64,000 nt of DNA from positions 34,403-98,402 of the forward strand of contig NZ_JARRAF010000018.1 of the NCBI RefSeq assembly GCF_030129945.1, written 5' to 3'. Shown one piece after another: positions 57,087 through 64,000 of this stretch. The notes beneath the pieces were generated by a model. That model made no database searches and was not told the origin of the DNA. It saw only the letters and a list, made by a program, of their open reading frames with translations. This DNA is from Parachitinimonas caeni (GTDB lineage Bacteria > Pseudomonadota > Gammaproteobacteria > Burkholderiales > Chitinimonadaceae). Position 1 is the first letter of the stretch, and every line of letters begins with the position of its first letter. The translations under genes were made by a program, and so were the position numbers.

Positions 57087-58073
57087 ATGAACCCTACCCC
57101 TCCCTTCTCCGGGCTCGACCCGGATTGTATTTTGAATGCCATCGACAGCACCGGCCTGCGGGCCAGTGGTAGTTTGTTGGCGCTGAATAGTTATGAGAAC
57201 CGCGTGTATCAGGTGGGCATCGATGATGCGGCGCCGGTGGTGGTGAAGTTTTACCGGCCCGAGCGCTGGAGTGAGGCGGCGATTCTGGAGGAGCATGCCT
57301 TTCTGGCCGAGTTGACCGGGCTGGAGATTCCGGTGGTGGCGCCCTTGCTGCTGGGTGGCCAAAGCTTGCACAGCTTTCAAGGCTTCCGCTTTGCCTTGTT
57401 CCCTCGTCGGGGCGGTCGGGCGCCGGAACTGGATGATGCGCAGACGCTGGAATGGCTGGGCCGCTTTCTCGGGCGGATTCATGCCGTGGGTGCGGTGCGG
57501 CCGTTTGCGCATCGGCCGACGCTCGACATTGCCAGTTTCGGCGAGCAGTCGCTGGCCTATCTGCTGGAAAACAACTGGTTGCCGCCTGAGCTGACGGAGA
57601 CTTATCGCAGCGTGGCCTTGCAGGCACTGGAGGGTGTGCGCCGCTGCTATGACCGGGCCGGTAGCGTTGGCAGTCTGCGCCTTCATGGCGATTGCCACGG
57701 TGGCAATATCTTGTGGACCGACGACGGCCCGCATTTCGTTGATTTCGACGATTGCCGGATGGGTCCGGCGATTCAGGATTTATGGATGTGTCTGTCGGGT
57801 GAGCGGGAAGACCGTTCACGCCAGCTGGCCGATTTGCTGGCGGGTTATGAGGAGTTTTGCGAGTTCGATTATCGTGAGCTGCATCTGATCGAAGCCCTGC
57901 GCACTTTGCGGCTGCTGCATTACTCGGCCTGGCTGGCCCGGCGCTGGCATGATCCGGCTTTTCCTGTGGCGTTTCCGTGGTTTGGCAGTCAGCGTTACTG
58001 GCAAGACCGGATTCTGGAGCTGCGCGAGCAGGTGGCGCTGCTGGATGAGCCGCCGCTGTGGGTGGTGCCTTGA
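57087..58073 (+). CDS. srkA: Stress-response serine/threonine kinase SrkA (YihE)
   Basis: A 328-residue aminoglycoside-phosphotransferase-fold kinase. Motifs are VVVKFYRPERWSEAAILEEH (ATP-binding lysine), the catalytic loop LRLHGDCHGGNILW and the metal-binding HFVDFDDCRMGPAIQDLWMC. Length and strings match E. coli SrkA, which protects cells from oxidative stress and toxin-induced death. I use the ATG at 57087; the frame also opens at 57063 but overlaps the promoter. Its stop codon abuts the stop of the convergent GST gene (TGATCA). Confidence 0.92.
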   Translation: MNPTPPFSGLDPDCILNAIDSTGLRASGSLLALNSYENRVYQVGIDDAAPVVVKFYRPERWSEAAILEEHAFLAELTGLEIPVVAPLLLGGQSLHSFQGFRFALFPRRGGRAPELDDAQTLEWLGRFLGRIHAVGAVRPFAHRPTLDIASFGEQSLAYLLENNWLPPELTETYRSVALQALEGVRRCYDRAGSVGSLRLHGDCHGGNILWTDDGPHFVDFDDCRMGPAIQDLWMCLSGEREDRSRQLADLLAGYEEFCEFDYRELHLIEALRTLRLLHYSAWLARRWHDPAFPVAFPWFGSQRYWQDRILELREQVALLDEPPLWVVP

Positions 58074-58697
58074 TCACCAGTGCTGGCTGAAAACACGGGT
58101 GACGGCTTCATCGGCTTCAATTTTCTGCAGGGTTTTGTAAAGGTGTGGGCGCGATGCCGCGATATGTGGTCTGGCGCCTGACCATTTCGAGACGACTGCT
58201 GCCAGCAGGTCGAGCGCTCCCAGCTGTGGGCCGCTCAGATAAGGTTCGCGCCAGAAGCAATCGGCAAACAGATCCCAGTAGTGATGCAGGCGATCGCGGG
58301 CCCCTTGGCGGATGGCTTTGAGGGTGGCTTCGTCGTGCTTGGTACTCCAGCGTTCCGGGTAATCAATCACCCCTATGGCGGCGTAGCAGTTGGCGGCAAG
58401 GTAGACCAGCCCGCGAATGACCTGCGCCCGATCGGCCGCATCGGCGGGTAGCAGTTCGCTGACCGGGTGATTGAGCCCAAGGTGAATCAGGATGGCGGCA
58501 CTCTCTGTCAGAACGGTTCCGTCGTGCAGCTGCAGGGTTGGGATCTGGCCCAGCGGGTTGATGGCGAGCAGTTCCTTGATGGCGGATTGCGGGTCCCATG
58601 ATGCTGCCTGGCAGACCCGGAAGGGTTGGAGGGTTCTTTCCAGGGCAAGCTCGATGGCTGCTGAACCAGAGCCCTTGTAGCCAAAGAGTGTGTACAT
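58074..58697 (-). CDS. Glutathione S-transferase family protein
   Basis: A 207-residue GST-fold protein. The N-terminal thioredoxin-like domain starts MYTLFGYKGSGSAAIELALE and includes NPLGQIPTLQLHDGTVLTES, with the conserved cis-proline and glutathione-contacting ES pair. The all-helical C-terminal domain contains WREPYLSGPQLGALDLLAAV. The substrate is unknown. The gene is convergent with srkA, with no spacer between stop codons. Confidence 0.85.
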   Translation of the reverse strand: MYTLFGYKGSGSAAIELALERTLQPFRVCQAASWDPQSAIKELLAINPLGQIPTLQLHDGTVLTESAAILIHLGLNHPVSELLPADAADRAQVIRGLVYLAANCYAAIGVIDYPERWSTKHDEATLKAIRQGARDRLHHYWDLFADCFWREPYLSGPQLGALDLLAAVVSKWSGARPHIAASRPHLYKTLQKIEADEAVTRVFSQHW

Positions 58698-58962
58698 CCT
58701 TTGTCCCCTTGCTGCATCGCTTTTGGGTTACGAGAACTTTTAAACACCGTCTATAGTCTTTTATGGCGCGATAGCATGAAGCCTGCATGGGGCAGGGGGC
58801 TGATACGGAATGTGTTGTCCGGCGTGGCTACCCGCACCGCCCTGTAAGTGTCTGGTCTGCCCGTTCATGCTGATCGCCTGGTGACTCGGGGCTGGTATCG
58901 GTAATCGGTATAGCCTGTCTGATGTCACTTTGCCCTGCACCTCATCACTCAGGAGATTCTCG

Positions 58963-59469
58963 ATGTCGTTGTCGATGTATCAGGTTTCCGTTGCTGTCAT
59001 GCCGCACTTTCTTAATAGCCTGTCGGTGATTCTCGATAAAGCCGTCGCGCATGCCGATGCCAAGAAGTTTGATATGGCGGTGCTACTCGGTAGCCGTCTG
59101 GCGCCCGATATGTTCCCGCTTTCGCGGCAGATTCAGATCGCCAGTGATCTGGCCAAAGGCTGCGCCGCCCGGCTGGCAGGGGTGGAGCCGCCGAATTGGG
59201 AGGATAACGAGACAACAGTGGAAGAGCTGAAGGCGCGTATCGCCAAGACGGTCGATTACCTGCAAACCTTCAAACCCGAGCAGATTGATGGCAGCGAGAG
59301 TCGTACGGTTGTGCTGAAAATGCGCAGCGGCGAATTGACTTTCGATGGCCTGACGTATCTAAACCAGTTTGTGTTGCCCAACTTCTATTTTCATCTGACG
59401 ACGGCCTACGACATCTTGCGGCATAACGGTGTGGAGCTGGGCAAGAAGGATTTTCTTGGGGCAAAGTAG
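58963..59469 (+). CDS. DUF1993-family protein
   Basis: A 168-residue soluble helical protein. The ATG at 58963 has AGGAG seven bases upstream. Family-typical parts are LDKAVAHADAKKFDMAVLLG, SRLAPDMFPLSRQIQIASDL and FYFHLTTAYDILRHNGVELG, of the DinB-like superfamily annotated DUF1993. The role is unknown; the histidines could bind metal as in DinB-fold proteins. It ends before a long bidirectional terminator. Confidence 0.85.
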   Translation: MSLSMYQVSVAVMPHFLNSLSVILDKAVAHADAKKFDMAVLLGSRLAPDMFPLSRQIQIASDLAKGCAARLAGVEPPNWEDNETTVEELKARIAKTVDYLQTFKPEQIDGSESRTVVLKMRSGELTFDGLTYLNQFVLPNFYFHLTTAYDILRHNGVELGKKDFLGAK

Positions 59470-59490
59470 CCAGGAGCGGCGACTTATCCG

Positions 59491-59528
59491 CAAACAACAA
59501 AGGCCGCAAATGCGGCCTTTGTTGTTTG
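59491..59528. terminator. Bidirectional terminator between DUF1993 gene and mog
   Basis: CAAACAACAAAGGCCGC pairs perfectly with GCGGCCTTTGTTGTTTG around a short AT loop. The A/T-rich lower stem gives a U-run in both directions, suited to the two convergent genes. Confidence 0.9.
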
Positions 59529-59545
59529 TCGGAACAAAAAGCGGA

Positions 59546-60130
59546 CTAGTGGGGTCGTTGTGCCGACTTGGGCCGGAATGCACTGACGACTTCCGACCGG
59601 GTTTCGAGGTAGGGGCCGCCGATCAGGTCGATGCAGTAAGGGATGGCGGCGAAAATGCCCGGCACCTTGGTCTGGCCGGCTTCGTCTTTGAGCCCTTCCA
59701 GGGTTTCCTTGATCGACTTGGGCTGACCCGGCAGATTCAGAATCAGGGACTGGCGGCGGATGACGCCGGTCTGGCGTGACAAGATAGCCGTCGGCACAAA
59801 CTGCAGGCTGATCTGTCGCATCTGCTCACCAAAGCCGGGCATGACGCGGTCGGCAATCGCCAGCGTGGCATCGGGCGTGACATCGCGTGGCGCGGGGCCG
59901 GTGCCGCCAGTGGTCAGCACAAGATGGCAGTGCAAGTCATCAACCAGATGAATCAACGTAGCTTCGATTTCAATCTGCTCGTCTGGAATCAGTCTTTCCA
60001 CCCACTCCACCGGATTGTGCAGGGCTGTGGTCAGCCACTCTCGCAGGGCGGGCAGACCCTTGTCTTCATATACGCCGCTGGCAGCGCGATCGCTCACCGA
60101 AACCAGCCCGATCTTTACCGTTTCATACAT
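59546..60130 (-). CDS. mog: Molybdopterin adenylyltransferase
   Basis: A 194-residue MogA-type enzyme that adenylates molybdopterin before molybdenum insertion. Key strings are KIGLVSVSDRAASGVYEDKG, HLVLTTGGTGPAPRDVTPDA and LSRQTGVIRRQSLILNLPGQ. The ATG at 60130 has GAGG six bases upstream; the open frame to 60196 adds a basic stretch read through the upstream spacer. It is preceded by darP, 22 bases away, so the two may form one transcript. No other molybdenum cofactor gene is in the window. Confidence 0.92.
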   Translation of the reverse strand: MYETVKIGLVSVSDRAASGVYEDKGLPALREWLTTALHNPVEWVERLIPDEQIEIEATLIHLVDDLHCHLVLTTGGTGPAPRDVTPDATLAIADRVMPGFGEQMRQISLQFVPTAILSRQTGVIRRQSLILNLPGQPKSIKETLEGLKDEAGQTKVPGIFAAIPYCIDLIGGPYLETRSEVVSAFRPKSAQRPH

Positions 60131-60152
60131 GGCAGCCTCATTCCGTTCGGGT

Positions 60153-60713
60153 TCAATCCTCGTTGGTTTCGTCCTCGTCCTCGTCTTCGTCGGCAAGACG
60201 TGGCGCGGCGGGCTCGGCGATCACTTCCTTCAATAGCTGAAACAGCTGGCGATAAGCTTTGGGCGGCTTGCCGGCGGCCTGTTCGGCCTTGGCATTGCGA
60301 ATCGCCTGCCGCATCGACTGCACGGGGGCTTCCGGGTGCTCGGCAATAAACGCTGCCAGGGCAGAGTCATCGGCAATCAGCGTATCGCGCAGACGCTCCA
60401 GGCGGTGCAGCCAGGCATTGTGGCGGTCGGACGTGGCGCGAAGCGTGCTCAGGAATTCCCGGATCGGTTCCGGGTCGAGGTCGCGCATCAGTTTGCCGAT
60501 GTACTGCTTCTGGCGTTTGATGGCGCCGCGCTCGGTCAGGCGCTGTGATTCCAGCAGGGCGTCAACCACCCGCTCCGGCAGGTTCAGGCGTTCCAGCTGC
60601 TTGCGCTTGAGGGGCATCAGCTGTTCGCCCAGCTCCTGCATGTCGTGGGCTTCCTGCTTGCGGCGGGTTTTGCTGGGTTGGTCGTATTCGGGATCAAATG
60701 GGAGGTCAGACAT
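60153..60713 (-). CDS. darP: Ribosome-associated protein DarP (YjgA)
   Basis: A 186-residue basic/acidic helical protein matching YjgA, now DarP, which acts in late 50S subunit assembly. Typical strings are PSKTRRKQEAHDMQELGEQL, KRQKQYIGKLMRDLDPEPIR and AKAYRQLFQ-like KPPKAYRQLFQLLKEVI. The C-terminal tail is extremely acidic. The ATG at 60713 gives the family start MSDLPFD; a TTG at 60734 is less likely. It is divergent from pmbA, a very conserved pairing. Confidence 0.92.
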   Translation of the reverse strand: MSDLPFDPEYDQPSKTRRKQEAHDMQELGEQLMPLKRKQLERLNLPERVVDALLESQRLTERGAIKRQKQYIGKLMRDLDPEPIREFLSTLRATSDRHNAWLHRLERLRDTLIADDSALAAFIAEHPEAPVQSMRQAIRNAKAEQAAGKPPKAYRQLFQLLKEVIAEPAAPRLADEDEDEDETNED

Positions 60714-60860
60714 CGTGGCGGGGCCGTCTTGCAAAGTTTGTTATGATACTGCATGCGGTGCCATGAAGGCGCCTGCGCCCGTCTGTTCAAGGCAAATCTG
60801 GCCAAATAGCGCCAAAAACCCTACATAAACTTCCAACATTTCAATATTCGAGGGCTCCCT

Positions 60861-62204
60861 GTGACCACGACCCAATTCGCCTATTCCTCCGAACAGCTCC
60901 AGATGCTTGCCGCCGATGCGCTACGCATGGCTGCCGATGCCGGGGCAACTTCCTGCAATATCGAGGTATCTGAAGGTTTTGGCCAGAACGTGTCGGTACG
61001 GGTTGGCGCCGTCGAAACCATCGAGTACAACCGCGATAAAGGGATCGGCATCACCGTATATCTGGGACAGGCCAAGGGGCATTCCAGCACCTCTGACTTC
61101 TCCCCGACGGCTATTCGCCAGGCCGTTGAGGCTGCCGTTGCGATTGCCCGCTATACCGCTGCGGATGATTGCGCCGGCCTGCCGGATCGCGAGCAGCTGG
61201 CAACGGTGTTTCCCGAGCTTGACCTCTACCACCCGTGGGATCTCTCCGTTGAAAGAGCGATCGAACTGGCACTCAGCTGCGAGGCTGCGGCGCGGAATAT
61301 TGACCCTCGGATTACCAATTCTGACGGGGCCGGCGTGTCGAGCCATGCTACCCATTTTGTGTACGCCAACAGCCTGGGCTTTTCAGGCTATAGCGTCTCC
61401 AGCCGGCACAGCATGAGCTGTTCAGTCATCGCTGAAGAAAACGACACCATGCAGCGCGACTACTGGTACACCACGGCACGGGCCGCCGAGGATCTGGAGT
61501 CGGCGATTGCCGTGGGTGAGCACGCCGGCCGGCGCACGCTGGCGCGGCTGGGCGCACGGCGCATCAAGACGGCGCAGGTGCCGGTGCTGTTCGATCCTTC
61601 CCAGGCGGCGGGCCTGTTTGGCCATCTGGTGTCGGCAGTCAGCGGCGGCTCGCTGTATCGTCGTTCTTCATTCCTGCTCGACAGCCTGGGCAAGCCGGTG
61701 ATGGCACCCTGCGTCAACGTTCACGAGACCCCCTTCCTGCCGAGGGGCCTGGCCAGCTCGCCGTTCGATGGCGAAGGGGTGGCTGTTCACGAGCGTGACC
61801 TGGTCGAAAACGGTGTGCTCAACGGCTACTTTCTGTCTTCCTATACCGCCCGCAAGCTGGGCATGACCACAACCGGCAATGCCGGTGGTTGCCATAACCT
61901 GCTGATCAAACCAACGATTACCGGTGGTCAGGCTGAGCTGATCAAGACTATGGGGCGCGGCCTGCTGGTGACCGAGCTGCTGGGACATGGCATCAATATG
62001 GTGACCGGTGATTACTCGCACGGTGCAGCGGGTTTCTGGGTGGAAAATGGCGAAATCGTCCATCCGGTCGAAGAAGTGACCATCGCCGGCAATCTGAAAG
62101 ATATGTTCATGGGCATTCAGGCGATTGGTTCCGATCTGGAAACCCGTGGCTCGAAGCGAGTGGGTTCGGTACTGATTGACCGCATGATGGTTGCTGGCGA
62201 GTGA
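60861..62204 (+). CDS. pmbA: Metalloprotease subunit PmbA/TldE
   Basis: A 447-residue PmbA (TldE), partner of TldD in a protease that matures peptides such as microcin B17 and degrades CcdA. Motifs are GFGQNVSVRVGAVETIEYNR, DKGIGITVYLGQAKGHSSTS and NAGGCHNLLIKPTITGG. As expected for TldE it lacks the HExxxH metal site of TldD. The start is GTG with CGAGGG upstream. The divergent partner is darP. The stop overlaps the start of the glycosylase gene (GTGA). Confidence 0.94.
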   Translation: MTTTQFAYSSEQLQMLAADALRMAADAGATSCNIEVSEGFGQNVSVRVGAVETIEYNRDKGIGITVYLGQAKGHSSTSDFSPTAIRQAVEAAVAIARYTAADDCAGLPDREQLATVFPELDLYHPWDLSVERAIELALSCEAAARNIDPRITNSDGAGVSSHATHFVYANSLGFSGYSVSSRHSMSCSVIAEENDTMQRDYWYTTARAAEDLESAIAVGEHAGRRTLARLGARRIKTAQVPVLFDPSQAAGLFGHLVSAVSGGSLYRRSSFLLDSLGKPVMAPCVNVHETPFLPRGLASSPFDGEGVAVHERDLVENGVLNGYFLSSYTARKLGMTTTGNAGGCHNLLIKPTITGGQAELIKTMGRGLLVTELLGHGINMVTGDYSHGAAGFWVENGEIVHPVEEVTIAGNLKDMFMGIQAIGSDLETRGSKRVGSVLIDRMMVAGE

Positions 62205-62821
62205 GACCGGAGTATTGGGAGCAGGCTTGCCATGAACTGGCCGAGCGTGACGCCGTTCTGGCACGCCTGCTACAGCAATATCCCGGTGAATGTCTGGAGG
62301 GCAAGGGGGATGCGTTCATTACCCTGGCCCGGTCTATCGTCGGCCAGCAGATTTCGGTCAAGGCTGCGGAAACCATCTGGGGCCGCTTGGCGCAGCGGCT
62401 GGGCGAAGTCAGCTCGCATGCCCTGCTGACCATGGCAGAGGCCGATCTGCAGGCTTGTGGGCTGTCGTCGCGCAAAGTCGCCTATCTGCAGGATCTGTCA
62501 CATCGGCATGTTGCTGGCCAGCTGTCAGTGCGCGATTGGTTGGATCGGGATGACGAGGCCGTCATTGCAGAACTCATCACCATCAAGGGCATCGGCCGCT
62601 GGACGGCCGAGATGTTCCTGATCTTTCACTTGCTGCGGCCGAACGTGCTGCCGCTCGACGACATTGGCCTGCAACGGGCGATGGCGCAGTTTTATAACCA
62701 CGGCGATCCAATATCCAAGCTCAAGATGCGTGAAATTGCCAGAGCGCTGTGGCAACCGTGGTCCAGCGTTGCTACCTGGTATCTGTGGCGTAGTCTGGAC
62801 CCGCTGCCGGTGGCGTATTAG
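62201..62821 (+). CDS. DNA-3-methyladenine glycosylase, AlkA/HhH-GPD family
   Basis: A 206-residue base-excision glycosylase. ITLARSIVGQQISVKAAETI opens the HhH-GPD domain; the helix-hairpin-helix is LITIKGIGRWTAEMFLIFHL, followed by NVLPLDDIGLQRA with the catalytic aspartate. It lacks the extra N-terminal domain of E. coli AlkA, as in compact bacterial homologues. It removes alkylated purines. The start is GTG overlapping the pmbA stop by four bases, implying coupling. The end overlaps the convergent GAF gene by four bases. Confidence 0.88.
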   Translation: MRPEYWEQACHELAERDAVLARLLQQYPGECLEGKGDAFITLARSIVGQQISVKAAETIWGRLAQRLGEVSSHALLTMAEADLQACGLSSRKVAYLQDLSHRHVAGQLSVRDWLDRDDEAVIAELITIKGIGRWTAEMFLIFHLLRPNVLPLDDIGLQRAMAQFYNHGDPISKLKMREIARALWQPWSSVATWYLWRSLDPLPVAY

Positions 62822-63513
62822 TCGGCGCCCGCTGGCAAATACTCCACCGCCATCAAACATAGCCCGATCACCCATCCCAGCCTTTCGCCATCAAACCAGC
62901 TGGCCCGGCTGTCTTCAACATCGACAATACCGACTACGGTGCCGGCCGAATCGAATAGTGGCAGGCAGGCTTCTGACTGCACGGCCGGATCACACTTGTA
63001 ATAGGCGCCGCCGGCGGCAACGTGGTCAGCCACCCGTGAAATCAGCTTGGCTTGGCCACTCAGACCAACCGTGCTGTTGTTGGAATGGGCGGCAAATTCT
63101 GGCGTCAGTGGAAACTCTGCGCGGCTGGGTTTGCCCTGGTAGGCCAGTTTGATCAAGGCGCGGCTGCCATCGGCGAGTTGGCGCGCCTGGTAGATGCCAG
63201 CCCAACCGGCTTCAGTGCGTTCGCTGAGCCGTTGCACCATGGCGTTGAGCGCTGCCAGCTGACGGCTGGTCTGTGCGCTTTCACCGCCCAGAATCCGGCT
63301 CAGATCATAGGGGGCCGCAGCCAGCGACTCAAACAGCGAGCAGCTGCCATCATCAGACAATTCCGGCACCCGGTAGCGGTAGAGATCTGAGTCAGCACGG
63401 GCGTGGCTGGCGGCATCGGCCAGTTCTGCCAGCGCTCTTTCGGCTTGGGCGACGGTGGCGGCATCCGGTACGGGTAATCCGGCGCGTTCGCAATAGCGGA
63501 GGATGGGGCTCAT
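62818..63513 (-). CDS. GAF-domain protein
   Basis: A 231-residue soluble protein. A helical N-terminal part (about 1-90) precedes a GAF domain at about 90-225, with AGWAGIYQARQLADGSRALI and YYKCDPAVQSEACLPLFDSA followed by TVVGIVDVEDSRASWFDGE. The latter resembles free-methionine-R-sulfoxide reductases (cysteine in the YKCD context), but the match is partial and enzymatic function is uncertain. Sensing of a small molecule is the alternative. It is convergent with the glycosylase gene. Confidence 0.7.
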   Translation of the reverse strand: MSPILRYCERAGLPVPDAATVAQAERALAELADAASHARADSDLYRYRVPELSDDGSCSLFESLAAAPYDLSRILGGESAQTSRQLAALNAMVQRLSERTEAGWAGIYQARQLADGSRALIKLAYQGKPSRAEFPLTPEFAAHSNNSTVGLSGQAKLISRVADHVAAGGAYYKCDPAVQSEACLPLFDSAGTVVGIVDVEDSRASWFDGERLGWVIGLCLMAVEYLPAGAD

Positions 63514-63876
63514 TGATTTTCCTGTTCGGAATGGAGGGGAATGCGTAGAAACGGCGGGTTCGCATCATCTCACCCCTGTGCGCTAAATCAAAGTTGCTGC
63601 CTACTCCTGCCCCTTTGCTGCCGAGCTGACATCGGCGGAAGGGTGACATTCTGGTCGCCAAAGCACCTCCCCGACTGAATGGCGAATGGCAAATGGCCAA
63701 CAGCGCCTAAAACTGCGGTCGAAGCCGCTGAAAAATTTCTGCTTCATTCCAACGATGAAATAGCCATTTGGTGAGTTGTACGCCCGGATCGTTAGGTGAA
63801 AATAGGCGCGTGGCAAATCAGCTTGAAGGCCGGATGAAGGTTTGGTGTTGACCGCAATCGGCCGGCTACGACTTTG
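63514..63876. other. Intergenic region before repeat element F
   Basis: No convincing gene is present: the open frames here lack ribosome binding sites and recognisable motifs. Confidence 0.5.
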
Positions 63877-64000
63877 GCTCTGTTGACGTTTTATTTCCGG
63901 ATCGCGTTTCGTCGGATTTGGGCCTGATGCAAGGCAAAAAGCGCGCCGCTTAGTGATAAGCCACGCGATTTTTAACGCGGCGGCAGGCCCAAATCCGGCG
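63877..64000 (+). repeat. Repeat element F, cut by the window end
   Basis: It begins TCTGTTGACGTTTTATTTCC after GGC, then GGATCGCG. Inverted arms GTCGGATTTGGGCCTGATGC (63911-63930) and its near-complement at 63980-63999 match at 17 of 20 positions. The interior carries the same conserved string as element A (GCGCGCC, CT.AGTG.TAA.CC.CGC). It continues beyond the window. Confidence 0.75.

Noticed and set aside
57094..58077. Minus-strand open frame of 327 residues opposite srkA
   Set aside because: It is low-complexity, rich in Pro/Ala/Arg, typical of antisense frames of GC-rich genes; srkA motifs are intact on the other strand.
60259..60828. Plus-strand open frame of 189 residues opposite darP
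   Set aside because: It is Arg/Ser-rich and antisense to a clear darP; the conserved darP-pmbA layout explains the region.

Overview
The window looks like a chromosomal stretch of a Gram-negative betaproteobacterium, probably Neisseriales-like or a relative. The evidence is the conserved block rimP-nusA-infB-rbfA-truB-rpsO-pnp, the divergent darP/pmbA pair, a type IV pilus retraction ATPase, a cysteine-free L33, and a generally GC-rich base composition. The exact genus is not determined. No tRNA, rRNA, CRISPR array, complete insertion sequence or prophage was recognised.

Layout. 1-11 kb: the end of an ankyrin-repeat gene, a LysR regulator, a CbiX-type chelatase, rpmB-rpmG, then a leftward block made of a two-component system plus a glucose/mannose-type ABC importer (gtsABC and a MalK-like ATPase), and hemH. 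11-16 kb: a lone ChrB-like gene, scpB-scpA, a secreted hypothetical protein and trhP, all leftward. 16-26 kb: a DODA-type dioxygenase, two paralogous periplasmic binding proteins without a transporter, two small unknown genes, a DMT-type membrane protein opposite a LysR regulator, dapE with a YffB-like gene, pilU and fadD. 26-35 kb: the transcription/translation operon, with a terminator-type leader before rimP and stem-loops before pnp. 35-42 kb: two large membrane-bound GGDEF-EAL proteins. 42-44 kb: a LuxR/LuxI acyl-homoserine-lactone quorum-sensing pair, each gene preceded by the same 16-base dyad. 44-55 kb: a putrescine uptake and catabolism cluster (potFGHI, a SpuC-like aminotransferase, puuA, puuD, ald on the left-going strand; puuR and puuC rightward). 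55.5-57 kb: one strikingly AT-rich gene for a P-loop ATPase resembling the Sll1717 family, most likely acquired horizontally. 57-64 kb: srkA, a GST, a DUF1993 protein, mog, darP, pmbA, an AlkA-like glycosylase and a GAF-domain protein.

How the genes work together. The putrescine cluster couples import (PotFGHI) with catabolism by gamma-glutamylation (PuuA, PuuC, PuuD), but a SpuC-type aminotransferase takes the place where enteric bacteria have the PuuB oxidase. Alanine dehydrogenase may recycle the alanine formed by pyruvate-dependent transamination. Quorum sensing and two c-di-GMP enzymes lie side by side, which suggests but does not prove functional linkage.

The most unusual non-coding signal is a dispersed family of intergenic repeats. 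They share a core reading roughly CTGTTGACGTTTTGTTTCC followed by GG(T/A)(T)CGCG. Copies occur singly, as a 45-base near-palindrome made of two opposed cores, and as larger composite elements with inverted hairpin modules (225-522 and 63877 to the window end). The second point of interest is the AT-rich ATPase gene, which has its own promoter and terminator and could be a solitary defence or other accessory gene; its function is not known from the sequence.
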